Below, one piece after another: positions 22,954 through 29,540 of a stretch of 32,708 nucleotides of DNA (positions within the stretch are counted from its first letter, which is position 1; every line of letters starts with the position of its first letter). The notes under the pieces are model-generated. The model searched no databases and had not been told where the DNA came from. It was given only the letters and a program-made list of their open reading frames with translations. The position numbers and the translations under genes were made by a program. This DNA comes from Shimia litoralis (GTDB lineage: Bacteria; Pseudomonadota; Alphaproteobacteria; Rhodobacterales; Rhodobacteraceae): the NCBI RefSeq assembly GCF_005518135.1, contig NZ_SULI01000030.1:1-32708 (forward strand). Direction: 5' to 3'.

Positions 22954-23263
22954 AATGACCTCCGTTCAAATCACGCAGGCCTGTTTGGCGCCGGACGGTC
23001 ATACCCTCGCGCAGAAGGGTCATGCAGGCTTGGGTGTTGGGCGTGCCATCGACCTCAACCAGACAGTCAAAACACACACCCATCATGCAATAGGCCGTGC
23101 GCGGTGCACCCTTCACGGTCTGCCGCGTCCACGCGCCTGAATGGGCCAGCAGCGCCGCGGCAACAGTGACCCCGGCGGGCGCACTGGCAGGCGCGCCATC
23201 CAGCGTGAACTGCACGCGGTCCCCGGTCTCAGGCAGCGTGCGAAAGCGCGAAGCGACATTCAT
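22946..23263 (-). CDS. Small [2Fe-2S] subunit of the three-part dehydrogenase (HcnA/Fer2_4-like)
   Basis: A 105-residue protein with four cysteines in the pattern C59-x4-C64-x2-C67-x12-C80 (AYCMMGVCFDCLVEVDG, then QACMTLL), which ligates one [2Fe-2S] cluster as in the small subunit of HcnABC and related opine or D-hydroxyproline dehydrogenases. Its N-terminal beta strand (VQFTLDGAPASAPAGVTVAAALLA) fits a plant-type ferredoxin fold. It overlaps both large subunit genes (8 and 35 bases), so the three are co-translated. Role: electron transfer between the flavin subunits. Confidence 0.88.
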   Translation of the reverse strand: MNVASRFRTLPETGDRVQFTLDGAPASAPAGVTVAAALLAHSGAWTRQTVKGAPRTAYCMMGVCFDCLVEVDGTPNTQACMTLLREGMTVRRQTGLRDLNGGHCG

Positions 23264-24353
23264 CGAAAGCCTCCAGTTCAGGGGTGGCGGATGTGTTCAA
23301 AATCCACTCAGCCAGCACACTGGCGTGTAGCGGGGCAAGCGTGACACCGCTGTGGCAGGTCACCAGAAAGGCACCAGGATGCATGCTGGATTTGGCATAG
23401 ACCGGATAGCCATCCGGCGACATGACCCGCAGCGCGCCCCAAGCCCGGACAACCCGCACATCGGCGAGCGCCGGGAAAACCGTGACCGCATGGTGCGCGA
23501 GTTTGGACATGATAGGTAAAGTCTCATGATCATTAAGCCCCGCATTCGCCTTGGTGCCGCCTATCTGCACGCCGCCCTCGTCGACCTGCCGGATGGTGCT
23601 GGACAGGAACGGCAGGCGGTCGCCTAACTTTTCGGTGATCAGCAACTCGCCAAGCTGCGGCCTGACCTGTGTATTAAAGCCAAGATCCCGGGCCAGCGTG
23701 GCAGCGCCCAACCCGGCGCAGAGCACGACCTGCTCGGTGTAGAGCGTTTCCCCATCGGCCAGCACCAGCGCAAAACCACCCTTAGGCTGCGGCCTGATCG
23801 CGGAAACGGTTGCGCCCAGCCTCACATGCCCGCCCATCGTCTGAACCGAACAGCGAAGGGCGCGAAGAAAGCGGAGCGGGTTTACATGGCCATCGCAGAG
23901 CGAGAAGCTCGCGCCGACGACATCTGGCCCGATGCCTTGCATCTGGCTGCGCAGATCATCGCCGCTGAGCATTTCATAGCGGGCGCGCTTGCCCAAATGG
24001 ATGGCCTGCTGCGCCAACTCTGCTTTGAAAGCGTCAAACTCTGTCGGATCGGTAAAAAACTCGTAGCCCCCAGGCTGATCCAGCGCCACGTCGATCCCCG
24101 ACAGCCCTCGCAACTGTTGCGCGAAAGCGGGCCAAGCGGTCAGCGCATCCATTGTCCAATTGGCGTAAGGGGCGAAATCCCAGCCTTTGCCTTGGCCCCA
24201 AATGAGACCGAAGTTCCCCTGTGACGCACGCGCATCGCTATCTGCCCCGTCTAACACCCGAACACGCTGTCCGGCCATCAGCAGGCCGAGGGCCACAGAC
24301 AGGCCGACAAGCCCGCCGCCGATGATGGTGATTTCTTGGGTGCGTTGCTGCAT
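23229..24353 (-). CDS. FAD-dependent amine/D-amino acid oxidising subunit (OoxB/HcnC/DadA-like)
   Basis: A 374-residue protein of the DAO family from ATG 24353, preferred because GGAGG lies six bases upstream; the frame extends to 24422 without support. FAD binding is shown by EITIIGGGLVGLSVALGLL (GGGLVG at 12-17) followed by RVRVLDG. The C-terminal RAWGALRVMSPDGYPVY and SGVTLAPLHASVLAEWIL segments are typical of this family. It is the catalytic subunit that should oxidise a C-N bond to an imine, passing electrons to the other two subunits. It is the first gene of the operon, reading away from the LysR gene. Confidence 0.88.
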   Translation of the reverse strand: MQQRTQEITIIGGGLVGLSVALGLLMAGQRVRVLDGADSDARASQGNFGLIWGQGKGWDFAPYANWTMDALTAWPAFAQQLRGLSGIDVALDQPGGYEFFTDPTEFDAFKAELAQQAIHLGKRARYEMLSGDDLRSQMQGIGPDVVGASFSLCDGHVNPLRFLRALRCSVQTMGGHVRLGATVSAIRPQPKGGFALVLADGETLYTEQVVLCAGLGAATLARDLGFNTQVRPQLGELLITEKLGDRLPFLSSTIRQVDEGGVQIGGTKANAGLNDHETLPIMSKLAHHAVTVFPALADVRVVRAWGALRVMSPDGYPVYAKSSMHPGAFLVTCHSGVTLAPLHASVLAEWILNTSATPELEAFDECRFALSHAA

Positions 24354-24382
24354 GCGATTCCTCCGCCGCCAAAATTGCAGCA

Positions 24383-24417
24383 TTGCGCTCATAAGAATAA
24401 TCGTAATATTTGCGCAA
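24383..24417. promoter_or_regulatory. LysR-type operator/promoter region of the catabolic operon
   Basis: TTGCGC (24383-24388) and GCGCAA (24412-24417) form a dyad with a 23-base AT-rich spacer containing ATAAGAATAATCGTAATATT. It sits in the middle of the 90-bp gap between the divergent dehydrogenase and LysR genes. Known: OccR-type regulators bind AT-rich dyads in such gaps and respond to the imported opine. Inferred from position and symmetry. Confidence 0.5.
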
Positions 24418-24443
24418 ACCATTCTCTCAGGTTATGGAATTTC

Positions 24444-25358
24444 ATGCTCCCTCGGCTCACGCACCGTCAGATCGAAGCCTTCCGCGCTGTGATGGAGACC
24501 GGCAAGGTCACCTCGGCCGCCGCTGTGCTGGGAACAACGCAACCATCGGTCAGCAAGCTGATTGCGGATTTGGAACGCGCCGCTGGTTTTAATATGTTTG
24601 AGCGACAGGGCAGGCAGGTCGTGCCCACCTCTGAAGCACGCGCGCTTTATGAAGAAGTTGAGCGGGCTTTCGTCGGGATGATGGAGATTTCCCGCGTTAT
24701 CCAAGACATCCGAGACTTTCGGACCGGAAGCTTGCTGATTGCGGGGATGCCAGCACTGGCTCTGAAACTACTGCCCGATGTAATCGCCGAATTCATCGCA
24801 GCCGAACCCGGAATCACTGTGTCTTTGCGCACCAGAAGCTCTCAGGCGGTGCTACGTCACCTAAGTTCGCAGCAATTCGATCTCGGCTTTGCTGCTTTGG
24901 ATAACGACCATCCCGCTGTCCTGCGCCGCGAGTTGTTCACGGCACCAATGTTGGCCGTGCTGCCCCTGTCTCACGAGCTTGAGCGGAAAACAGTGCTCTT
25001 GCCGGGAGATTTCGATCAGCGCCCGTTCATCGCGCTCGGCGCAGAAATTGGAACCCGCTCCGAAACCGATGCATTTTTGCTCGCGGGCGGTGCTCGTCCT
25101 CGGATCGTTGCCGAGGCGCAATTGTCTGCGTCGATCTGTGAATTGGTGGCCGCTGGGGCTGGCATTTCAATAGTAGAGCCTGTGACGGCAATGCATTTTG
25201 CCAACCTCGGTAAGATTCTGGTGCGCCCTCTGTCGCCTGTTCAGCCATTTCGATATGATCTGCTTCTGCCAGCCACCCGCCAACCGTCGCGCATAGCGAA
25301 GCAGTTTTTGAAATTAGTTGAAGCGCGATTTGACACGCTTCTTGGTGTTCATGGATAG
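24444..25358 (+). CDS. LysR-family regulator, OccR/NocR-like
   Basis: A 304-residue LysR protein from ATG 24444. The N-terminal winged helix reads LTHRQIEAFRAVMETGKVTSAAAVLGTTQPSVSKLI, then ERQGRQVVPT and EEVERAFVGM. This closely follows the pattern I know for OccR/NocR, the opine-responsive activators of Agrobacterium (RQVEAFRAVMLTG, TQPAISRLI, EVDRAFVGL). The C-terminal ~210 residues are the effector-binding fold. It is divergent from the dehydrogenase/transporter operon across a 90-bp gap, the classic LysR layout, and should activate it when the substrate is present. Confidence 0.88.
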   Translation: MLPRLTHRQIEAFRAVMETGKVTSAAAVLGTTQPSVSKLIADLERAAGFNMFERQGRQVVPTSEARALYEEVERAFVGMMEISRVIQDIRDFRTGSLLIAGMPALALKLLPDVIAEFIAAEPGITVSLRTRSSQAVLRHLSSQQFDLGFAALDNDHPAVLRRELFTAPMLAVLPLSHELERKTVLLPGDFDQRPFIALGAEIGTRSETDAFLLAGGARPRIVAEAQLSASICELVAAGAGISIVEPVTAMHFANLGKILVRPLSPVQPFRYDLLLPATRQPSRIAKQFLKLVEARFDTLLGVHG

Positions 25359-25693
25359 TGTCTTGGGCGAATTTTCTATCATAATGAACGTGCGGGCCGA
25401 ACGGCTGCATTAGGAATGCCGCAGTGCGGCAACGGCAGGTCAGGCCAGACCAGGGTCCGGGTAGGGTTGCCCCCTGCAAAGTATGCGTTACTGCGACTGC
25501 GAATAGCTTCAAACTCGGCACAGTCACTAAGGGCTCGTTCCTGCCGTTAGCTGCGCTGTCCACCAATGTCGGCACTTGCGGCAAATCACCAGCTGAGCAC
25601 AATCGGTTGAGAAAAAACAAATCCCAACTCGATCTGCAGGAGCGGAGAGTAGCTTAATTTATGTCGAAAACTGTCCAAACATTGGGTGGTCGC
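25359..25693. other. Intergenic region between the LysR and cupin genes
   Basis: No convincing gene is seen. AACGGCAGG (25431-25439) and CCTGCCGTT (25540-25548) are inverted copies about 100 bp apart. ATGCCGCAGTGCGGCAA near 25417-25433 is itself partly palindromic, with GCCGCA/TGCGGC arms. This resembles the small dispersed palindromic repeats of Rhodobacteraceae intergenic DNA. The LysR and cupin genes converge here, but no T-tailed terminator is obvious. Confidence 0.45.
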
Positions 25694-26171
25694 TCATCTA
25701 GCTCTATTTCTTTCTGGTACGGGCCCGATGTTAAAAATATCGTATTTTTCGTTCAGAGCATCCATCTTCGCCTGATCGGCAAAATCTTCGGCCGTCATTT
25801 TGCCCAATTCTGCCAAGTATTGATCAAACCCTGATGGCTGATAGATCATCAGCATCCGACCAGCTTCGCACCCTTTGGCCATGATACAGGCATGCGGCAC
25901 CCCGGGAGGGACATGAATGCAAGTGCCCGGCGTGGCGGTCAGCCAATCGCCGTCAATGTAAAAGTCAATATTGCCTTCCATAATGTAAAAAGTTTCCGCG
26001 TGATAGCGATGCAAGTGAAGACCCAGCGCAAATGTGGTCTTCAGGTTGTCCTCCATAAGCGTATACTGCCCGCCTGTGTCTGCTGCTGCGACTTTGACGT
26101 AGCTATGATCTGCGTCCCATTCGTAATTTGTGCCTTGGCGGGGGGGGGACAAAAGAATATCGTTTGGTCAT
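25694..26171 (-). CDS. Cupin-fold protein interrupted by a nine-base C/G homopolymer
   Basis: About 158 residues if joined. A well-placed ATG at 26171 (GGAGG eight bases upstream) starts MTKRYSFVPP but shifts frame at the run of nine G on the plus strand (26140-26148) and stops after 22 residues. The frame beyond it continues PPRQGTNYEWDADHSYVKV and carries both cupin motifs, HLHRYHAETFYIMEGNIDFYIDG and GTCIHVPPGVPHAC, with metal-ligand His and Glu residues. One base fewer in the run restores the full gene. A TTG inside the run (26152) could start the truncated form but lacks a binding site. Cupins near dehydrogenases are often dioxygenases or isomerases; the reaction here is unknown. Confidence 0.75.
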
Positions 26172-26332
26172 GGGGTAAGCCTCCTTAAAAAGGGTGCCGT
26201 TGGAGAATTGGCATTCAGCGCTCAAATCATGCGAGCATAGCCAGCGGCCCTTGCTTGTAGCATTTTGGTCCGAGTGTGCTGCGCACCCCGTCACGGTACT
26301 GTTTGGCTTCAAACTTGCAAGGCATTTGATGA

Positions 26333-27031
26333 TCACGATCTAGTGGCCCTTGTCGGCAAGCCTCCCACCCACGGCCTCTCCCGTGGCAGGCCCTCGGCCA
26401 CCTCAATTTCCCGCATCAAGCCATCGACCTGCAGTCCATCTTTGACCCAGGCGAGCGCCTTGACCCAGTCACCGTAGGCCCGGCGTGCAGCTTCGATCTG
26501 CTGGGGATGCGGTGTGTATGTCACCGGGCAGGCCAGCACGTCGACGGTCCGCCACTTCCCGCGTGACACCACCCTCTCCGTCCCAACAACGATGGTGGTC
26601 GCCCTTTCGCCATGCTGGTTGCGCTTGGTCTCGACCGGTACGCAGCGGGGTGTCGCACCTGGCATCCAGTCGGGCTCGAGCCCCGCGCGGGCGAGTTCTG
26701 CAACGCGGATGGCCATGCGCTTGCCGCCAAGACTGTCAGGCAACCCTGCAACGATCGCGGCAATGACCTCCGCGTCCTCATGCGTGTAGCTGCCGATCTT
26801 GTACTGACCACCATCCACCTTGCAGCCCAGTACGGCGCGTTGCATGAGCACATATTCGAGCCCAAACCCAATGTTTTGCCCTTGATCGACGTCGGTGGGC
26901 GTGGGCAGTTCAAGCTGCGCGCATTCAACACGAAACGCCCATTCCAAGGCCTGCTGAACCGACATGGCGCGTCTTGGGCGCCCTGATCCAGCATGGGCAG
27001 TCTGTGCATGCAGTTTACGCTCATGCTTCAT
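26333..27031 (-). CDS. Conserved prophage early protein of unknown function (DUF6362-like)
   Basis: A 232-residue protein. Recognisable segments are MSVQQALEWAFRVECAQLEL near the N-terminus, GFGLEYVLMQRAVLGCKVDGG, THEDAEVIAAIVAGLP, IRVAELARAGLEPDWMPGA and a VLACPVTYTPHPQQIEAARR region. I recall prophage proteins of this pattern labelled DUF6362, tentatively; no biochemical function is known to me. It is the last gene of the leftward early operon and overlaps the replication-like gene by four bases. The cupin end of the catabolic block follows after ~160 bp. Confidence 0.7.
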   Translation of the reverse strand: MKHERKLHAQTAHAGSGRPRRAMSVQQALEWAFRVECAQLELPTPTDVDQGQNIGFGLEYVLMQRAVLGCKVDGGQYKIGSYTHEDAEVIAAIVAGLPDSLGGKRMAIRVAELARAGLEPDWMPGATPRCVPVETKRNQHGERATTIVVGTERVVSRGKWRTVDVLACPVTYTPHPQQIEAARRAYGDWVKALAWVKDGLQVDGLMREIEVAEGLPRERPWVGGLPTRATRS

Positions 27032-28050
27032 AGGACACCTCGTTCGCGAAGACGCTCCTGCGTCACCAGCCCATGGGCTAGCATTGCATCGCGCATGGAG
27101 TTGGAAATTGTGCTGGCGGGCATGAATTTGTCGGAGTTCACCATCTCGGCGTAGAACACCGCGAGATCAGCAAGCGAGCGGCACTTGGCTTTGGGTGCAG
27201 CTCGTCCCTTGCGCCGTGTTCGCGAGGTATCTTCTGCCTTGCGCTGGGCGGCGCGCTGCATGATCCTGTCAAGCGCCTTCGGGCCATCTGGTGGGGCAGG
27301 GTGATCCTCCCGAGACTGGGACGCGGCATCGAGAACCTCTTTCTCGGAAAGTCCAAGTTCATCCCTCCAGCGATCAGCATGCCGTCTGGCAGAACTGCCC
27401 TGCCACCAGCCGGGAAGAGCGCCGTCCGGGTCAAATCCCAGCGCCTGAAGCAGCGCCTTCCAAAATCTCTCATCAAGGATTTTTCGCGCTTGCGCGTCCT
27501 CCTCCTCCTTTACTGATTTACTTACTGGTTCCCTTACAGGGTTAGTGTCCGGATTCTGGACACGGAATGACCTGTTTTTCGGACACGGGTCGGGGTCAAA
27601 ATCGGACACGGCTCCGTGTGCAAATTTTGGAGACGGGTTAGGTGTTTTTTGCCCCTCAGTCGCGTCATCAAATGCGCTTTCTGGCGCGCTTTCCGGGTCG
27701 GTTTTTGGGGACCCGTGCGGCTCGTTTTTCCCGTGTCCAGTATCCGGACATGGGGGCAGGCGATCTTGCGCAAAGCCCGGCTCAAAAGCCAGAATGTAGC
27801 GGGTGGGCATCTGGCGCTTGGTGGCGGGATTGATCCGCTGAACACGTCGGATCAGCCCTGTGGTTTCCAAGATGCTCAGATGGGCATTCAGGGTCGATCT
27901 GCTGACCTCGCAATCATGGGCAAGCAGGTCCTGTGAGGGAAAGCAGCCGTAGTCCGGATTATAGCGATCACAGAGATGCCAGAGAATGATCTTCGTGGTG
28001 GGCTTTAGCCCGCGCTGTTGAATGGCCCAGTTGGTTGCAGCGTGGCTCAT
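27028..28050 (-). CDS. Helix-turn-helix phage replication-like protein
   Basis: A 340-residue protein. Residues ~15-75 (KPTTKIILWHLCDRYNPDYG, FPSQDLLAHDCEVSRSTLNAHL, then TGLIRRVQR) form a winged helix of the type in phage O/DnaD-like replication initiators. A low-complexity, Pro/Asp-rich linker follows, coinciding with a DNA-level iteron array, then a C-terminal domain with DERFWKALLQALGFDPDG and KALDRIMQRAAQRKAE. Role inferred: it binds an origin inside its own gene, as lambda O does. It overlaps its neighbours by four bases. No helicase or helicase loader is adjacent, so it could also be a regulator. Confidence 0.7.
   Translation of the reverse strand: MSHAATNWAIQQRGLKPTTKIILWHLCDRYNPDYGCFPSQDLLAHDCEVSRSTLNAHLSILETTGLIRRVQRINPATKRQMPTRYILAFEPGFAQDRLPPCPDTGHGKNEPHGSPKTDPESAPESAFDDATEGQKTPNPSPKFAHGAVSDFDPDPCPKNRSFRVQNPDTNPVREPVSKSVKEEEDAQARKILDERFWKALLQALGFDPDGALPGWWQGSSARRHADRWRDELGLSEKEVLDAASQSREDHPAPPDGPKALDRIMQRAAQRKAEDTSRTRRKGRAAPKAKCRSLADLAVFYAEMVNSDKFMPASTISNSMRDAMLAHGLVTQERLRERGVL
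27545..27752. repeat. GGACACGG iterons at 23-bp spacing inside the replication-like gene
   Basis: GGACACGG starts at exactly 27558, 27581 and 27604. A variant GGAGACGG starts at 27629, an inverted copy CCGTGTCC at 27731-27738 and GGACATGG near 27745; GTGTCC at 27545 pairs with the first copy. T/A-rich tracts follow most copies. Because 23 is not a multiple of three, the three perfect copies fall in three different codon phases, so conservation is at the DNA level. This is the layout of an origin within an initiator gene. Confidence 0.7.
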
Positions 28051-28442
28051 GGCATTGCTCCGCGTACGGGAGACGCAATCCGTGTGGTAAGCCCGTGGGC
28101 GGCGAGCGCATTCAGAGCATCATCCAACGATCGCACAAGCGCCCAGCCAAAGCCCTGCGCCTGCACGGAATCGCGGAACTCTGCCTGTCGCGGGCTCAGG
28201 CGGCCTTTTGGGGACTTCAGCTCCAAAAAAAGCGCGCGACCATCACTCAGGACAAGCAAATCAGCGAAGCCGGGATGGACACCCATACCAACCAGGATCG
28301 ACTGGCGTATGGCGCCGCGCCGTCCGGGGTCGGTGACCTCGTTGGGGCTGTGGTGAACAATGGCGCCCTTGGGAAGTGCAAAGCGCAAGGCCGAGACAAC
28401 GGCACGCTGCAGGTCCGCTTCAGGAGTGGATTTCTTCTTCAT
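28047..28442 (-). CDS. VRR-NUC domain nuclease
   Basis: A 131-residue protein that is essentially a single VRR-NUC (PD-(D/E)xK type) domain: an N-terminal helix with E8 (TPEADLQRAVVSAL), the catalytic GFADLLVL (D61) and FLELKSPKG (E74, K76), then SPRQAEFRDSVQAQGFGW. Known: phage VRR-NUC proteins are structure-specific endonucleases thought to resolve branched DNA during replication or packaging. It sits between an unknown gene and the replication-like gene, with overlapping stops and starts on both sides, which supports a replication or recombination role. Confidence 0.9.
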   Translation of the reverse strand: MKKKSTPEADLQRAVVSALRFALPKGAIVHHSPNEVTDPGRRGAIRQSILVGMGVHPGFADLLVLSDGRALFLELKSPKGRLSPRQAEFRDSVQAQGFGWALVRSLDDALNALAAHGLTTRIASPVRGAMP

Positions 28443-28702
28443 CAGCCGCGCTCCTGCTTTGGGCAGGAGCGGGTCGTGCGCTCTGGTGATTTTCCATCCA
28501 CAATGATCAAAAGGATGCGTGCGTCTTCACGCTCATCTCGGCCCGGAGCATGTTGAATGAGCGTTTTACACGCCAGACGGATCAGATGATCGGAGTGGTG
28601 CGCGACATCGGCCACCACGATGCGGGCCTCTCGCAGGCGATCGTCAATCCAGTCCTGACGGGCTTGGTCGCGGGCGGTGTCTGTCCGGAACGGAAATGTC
28701 AT
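28442..28702 (-). CDS. Small early phage protein, unknown function
   Basis: An 86-residue charged protein (MTFPFRTDTARDQARQDWID start, then LREARIVVADVAHHSDHLIRLACKTLI and EREDARILLIIVDGKS). I recognise no family. It is coupled by overlap to the excisionase-like gene upstream and the VRR-NUC gene downstream, so it is very likely translated as part of the early operon. The position suggests a replication or recombination accessory protein. Confidence 0.6.
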   Translation of the reverse strand: MTFPFRTDTARDQARQDWIDDRLREARIVVADVAHHSDHLIRLACKTLIQHAPGRDEREDARILLIIVDGKSPERTTRSCPKQERG

Positions 28703-28962
28703 CGGCGTCCCCTTGCGCGAGGCTTGAGGGGCGCGCGTACTTCAAGTGCTTCCAGCCACTCCAGGACCGCCGAGCGACGATAGAGTATTTTGCGACCTGC
28801 TTTGACAAAGGCGGGGCCGCTTCGCGCATCTGCCCAGCGCCGCAGGGTTTCTTCGCAAACGCCCAGTTCACGCGCGAGTTCGGAGCGGCTGATCCATCCT
28901 TGCAGCAATGAGCCCGGTGGGCCGCTGTGCAGCGTCGCTGCGCTGTTTTCTATTTGTGTCAT
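28699..28962 (-). CDS. Excisionase-like helix-turn-helix protein
   Basis: An 87-residue protein from ATG 28962, which has GGAGA seven bases upstream; the frame extends to 29097 only through repeat DNA. Residues 23-66 (WISRSELARELGVCEETLRRW, then SGPAFVKAGRKILYRRSAVLEWL) are a MerR/excisionase-type winged HTH. Known: such proteins bend DNA at att sites to direct excision, or act as small regulators (AlpA-like). It is the first gene of the leftward early operon and faces the integrase across a 578-bp gap containing a repeat array and two operator-like dyads, which fits an excision or early-regulation role. Confidence 0.8.
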   Translation of the reverse strand: MTQIENSAATLHSGPPGSLLQGWISRSELARELGVCEETLRRWADARSGPAFVKAGRKILYRRSAVLEWLEALEVRAPLKPRARGRR

Positions 28963-28979
28963 CTGGTGTCTCCACTTTG

Positions 28980-28996
28980 TCGCCCGACTTGGGCGA
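28980..28996. promoter_or_regulatory. Operator-like palindrome upstream of the early operon
   Basis: TCGCCCGACTTGGGCGA has 6-bp arms and a 5-base centre and lies 18 bp upstream of the excisionase-like start. A second dyad in the same gap, TCCAAC (29169-29174) and GTTGGA (29181-29186), has a 6-base spacer. Either could be the operator of a lysogeny regulator. No repressor gene is recognised nearby. Confidence 0.45.
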
Positions 28997-29027
28997 ATGT
29001 CGTGAGGCATCAAAAACACATTGGCAT

Positions 29028-29466
29028 GGGTGGCAGGGTGGCAGTGAGTGGCAGGGACTTTGAGGTGCTTGCCACCCCCGTGCCACCCCTGTGCCACCCG
29101 CGTGCCACCCCAAGTTTTATTGGATTTTGAATTTGGGGTGCTCCTCCCGCCTGTTTGACGGCGCCACGTCCAACTGTTGCGTTGGAATTTGAGGGGGGAA
29201 GGGCGCGGATACGGGCTGTGTCGGCCACGATGGGCCGCATTAGGGGACTTAATGGGGTGGCATGGGTGCTATTTGCCAACTTTAGGCGGCAAAGGGTCGT
29301 TGCGACGCTGTTTTGTCGAGTATCTACCGTGGGTGCTGCGTTGAAACATTCGTCAGCCGGCCATCAAAAAAAATCCAAGCTTCAACCGGTTTCCCCGCCA
29401 TTTCGGTCACCTGACCAAGAAGGGGTGGCACAGCCTTCCTCCCTCAGTGCCGGTCACTGCCACCCT
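29028..29466. repeat. TGCCACCC / GGGTGGCA repeat array between excisionase-like and integrase genes
   Basis: Four direct TGCCACCC copies start at 29070, 29081, 29092 and 29103, exactly 11 bp apart. Inverted copies are GGGTGGCA at 29028 and 29036 and GAGTGGCA at 29046. Further copies are GGGTGGCA at 29255 and 29424 and TGCCACCC at 29459. The 28963-29540 gap holds no gene. One-helical-turn spacing puts the tandem copies on one DNA face, as for cooperative protein binding. Candidate functions are integrase arm-type sites, excisionase sites or operators of the divergent early and int promoters. Confidence 0.8.
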
Positions 29467-29540
29467 GCCAGGTGGGGCGCCATGATTAGCTTGAATAGAG
29501 CGCGAATCTAAGCGTCATGAACGGGAAAAGGGGGGGATGC

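Noticed and set aside
21568-24353. Hydrogen cyanide synthase (HcnABC)
   Set aside because: The three subunits share that architecture, but the linked opine-type importer, RidA and OccR-like regulator point to amine or opine catabolism. The fold is shared by several dehydrogenases.
25027-25620. Minus-strand frame of 197 residues opposite the LysR gene
   Set aside because: It is a shadow of the LysR coding region extended into intergenic DNA, with no domain and no ribosome site.
29028-29110. The 11-bp repeats as a CRISPR array or coding repeat
   Set aside because: Units are 8-11 bp with no spacers of CRISPR size, occur in both orientations, and open frames through them are shadows without domains.
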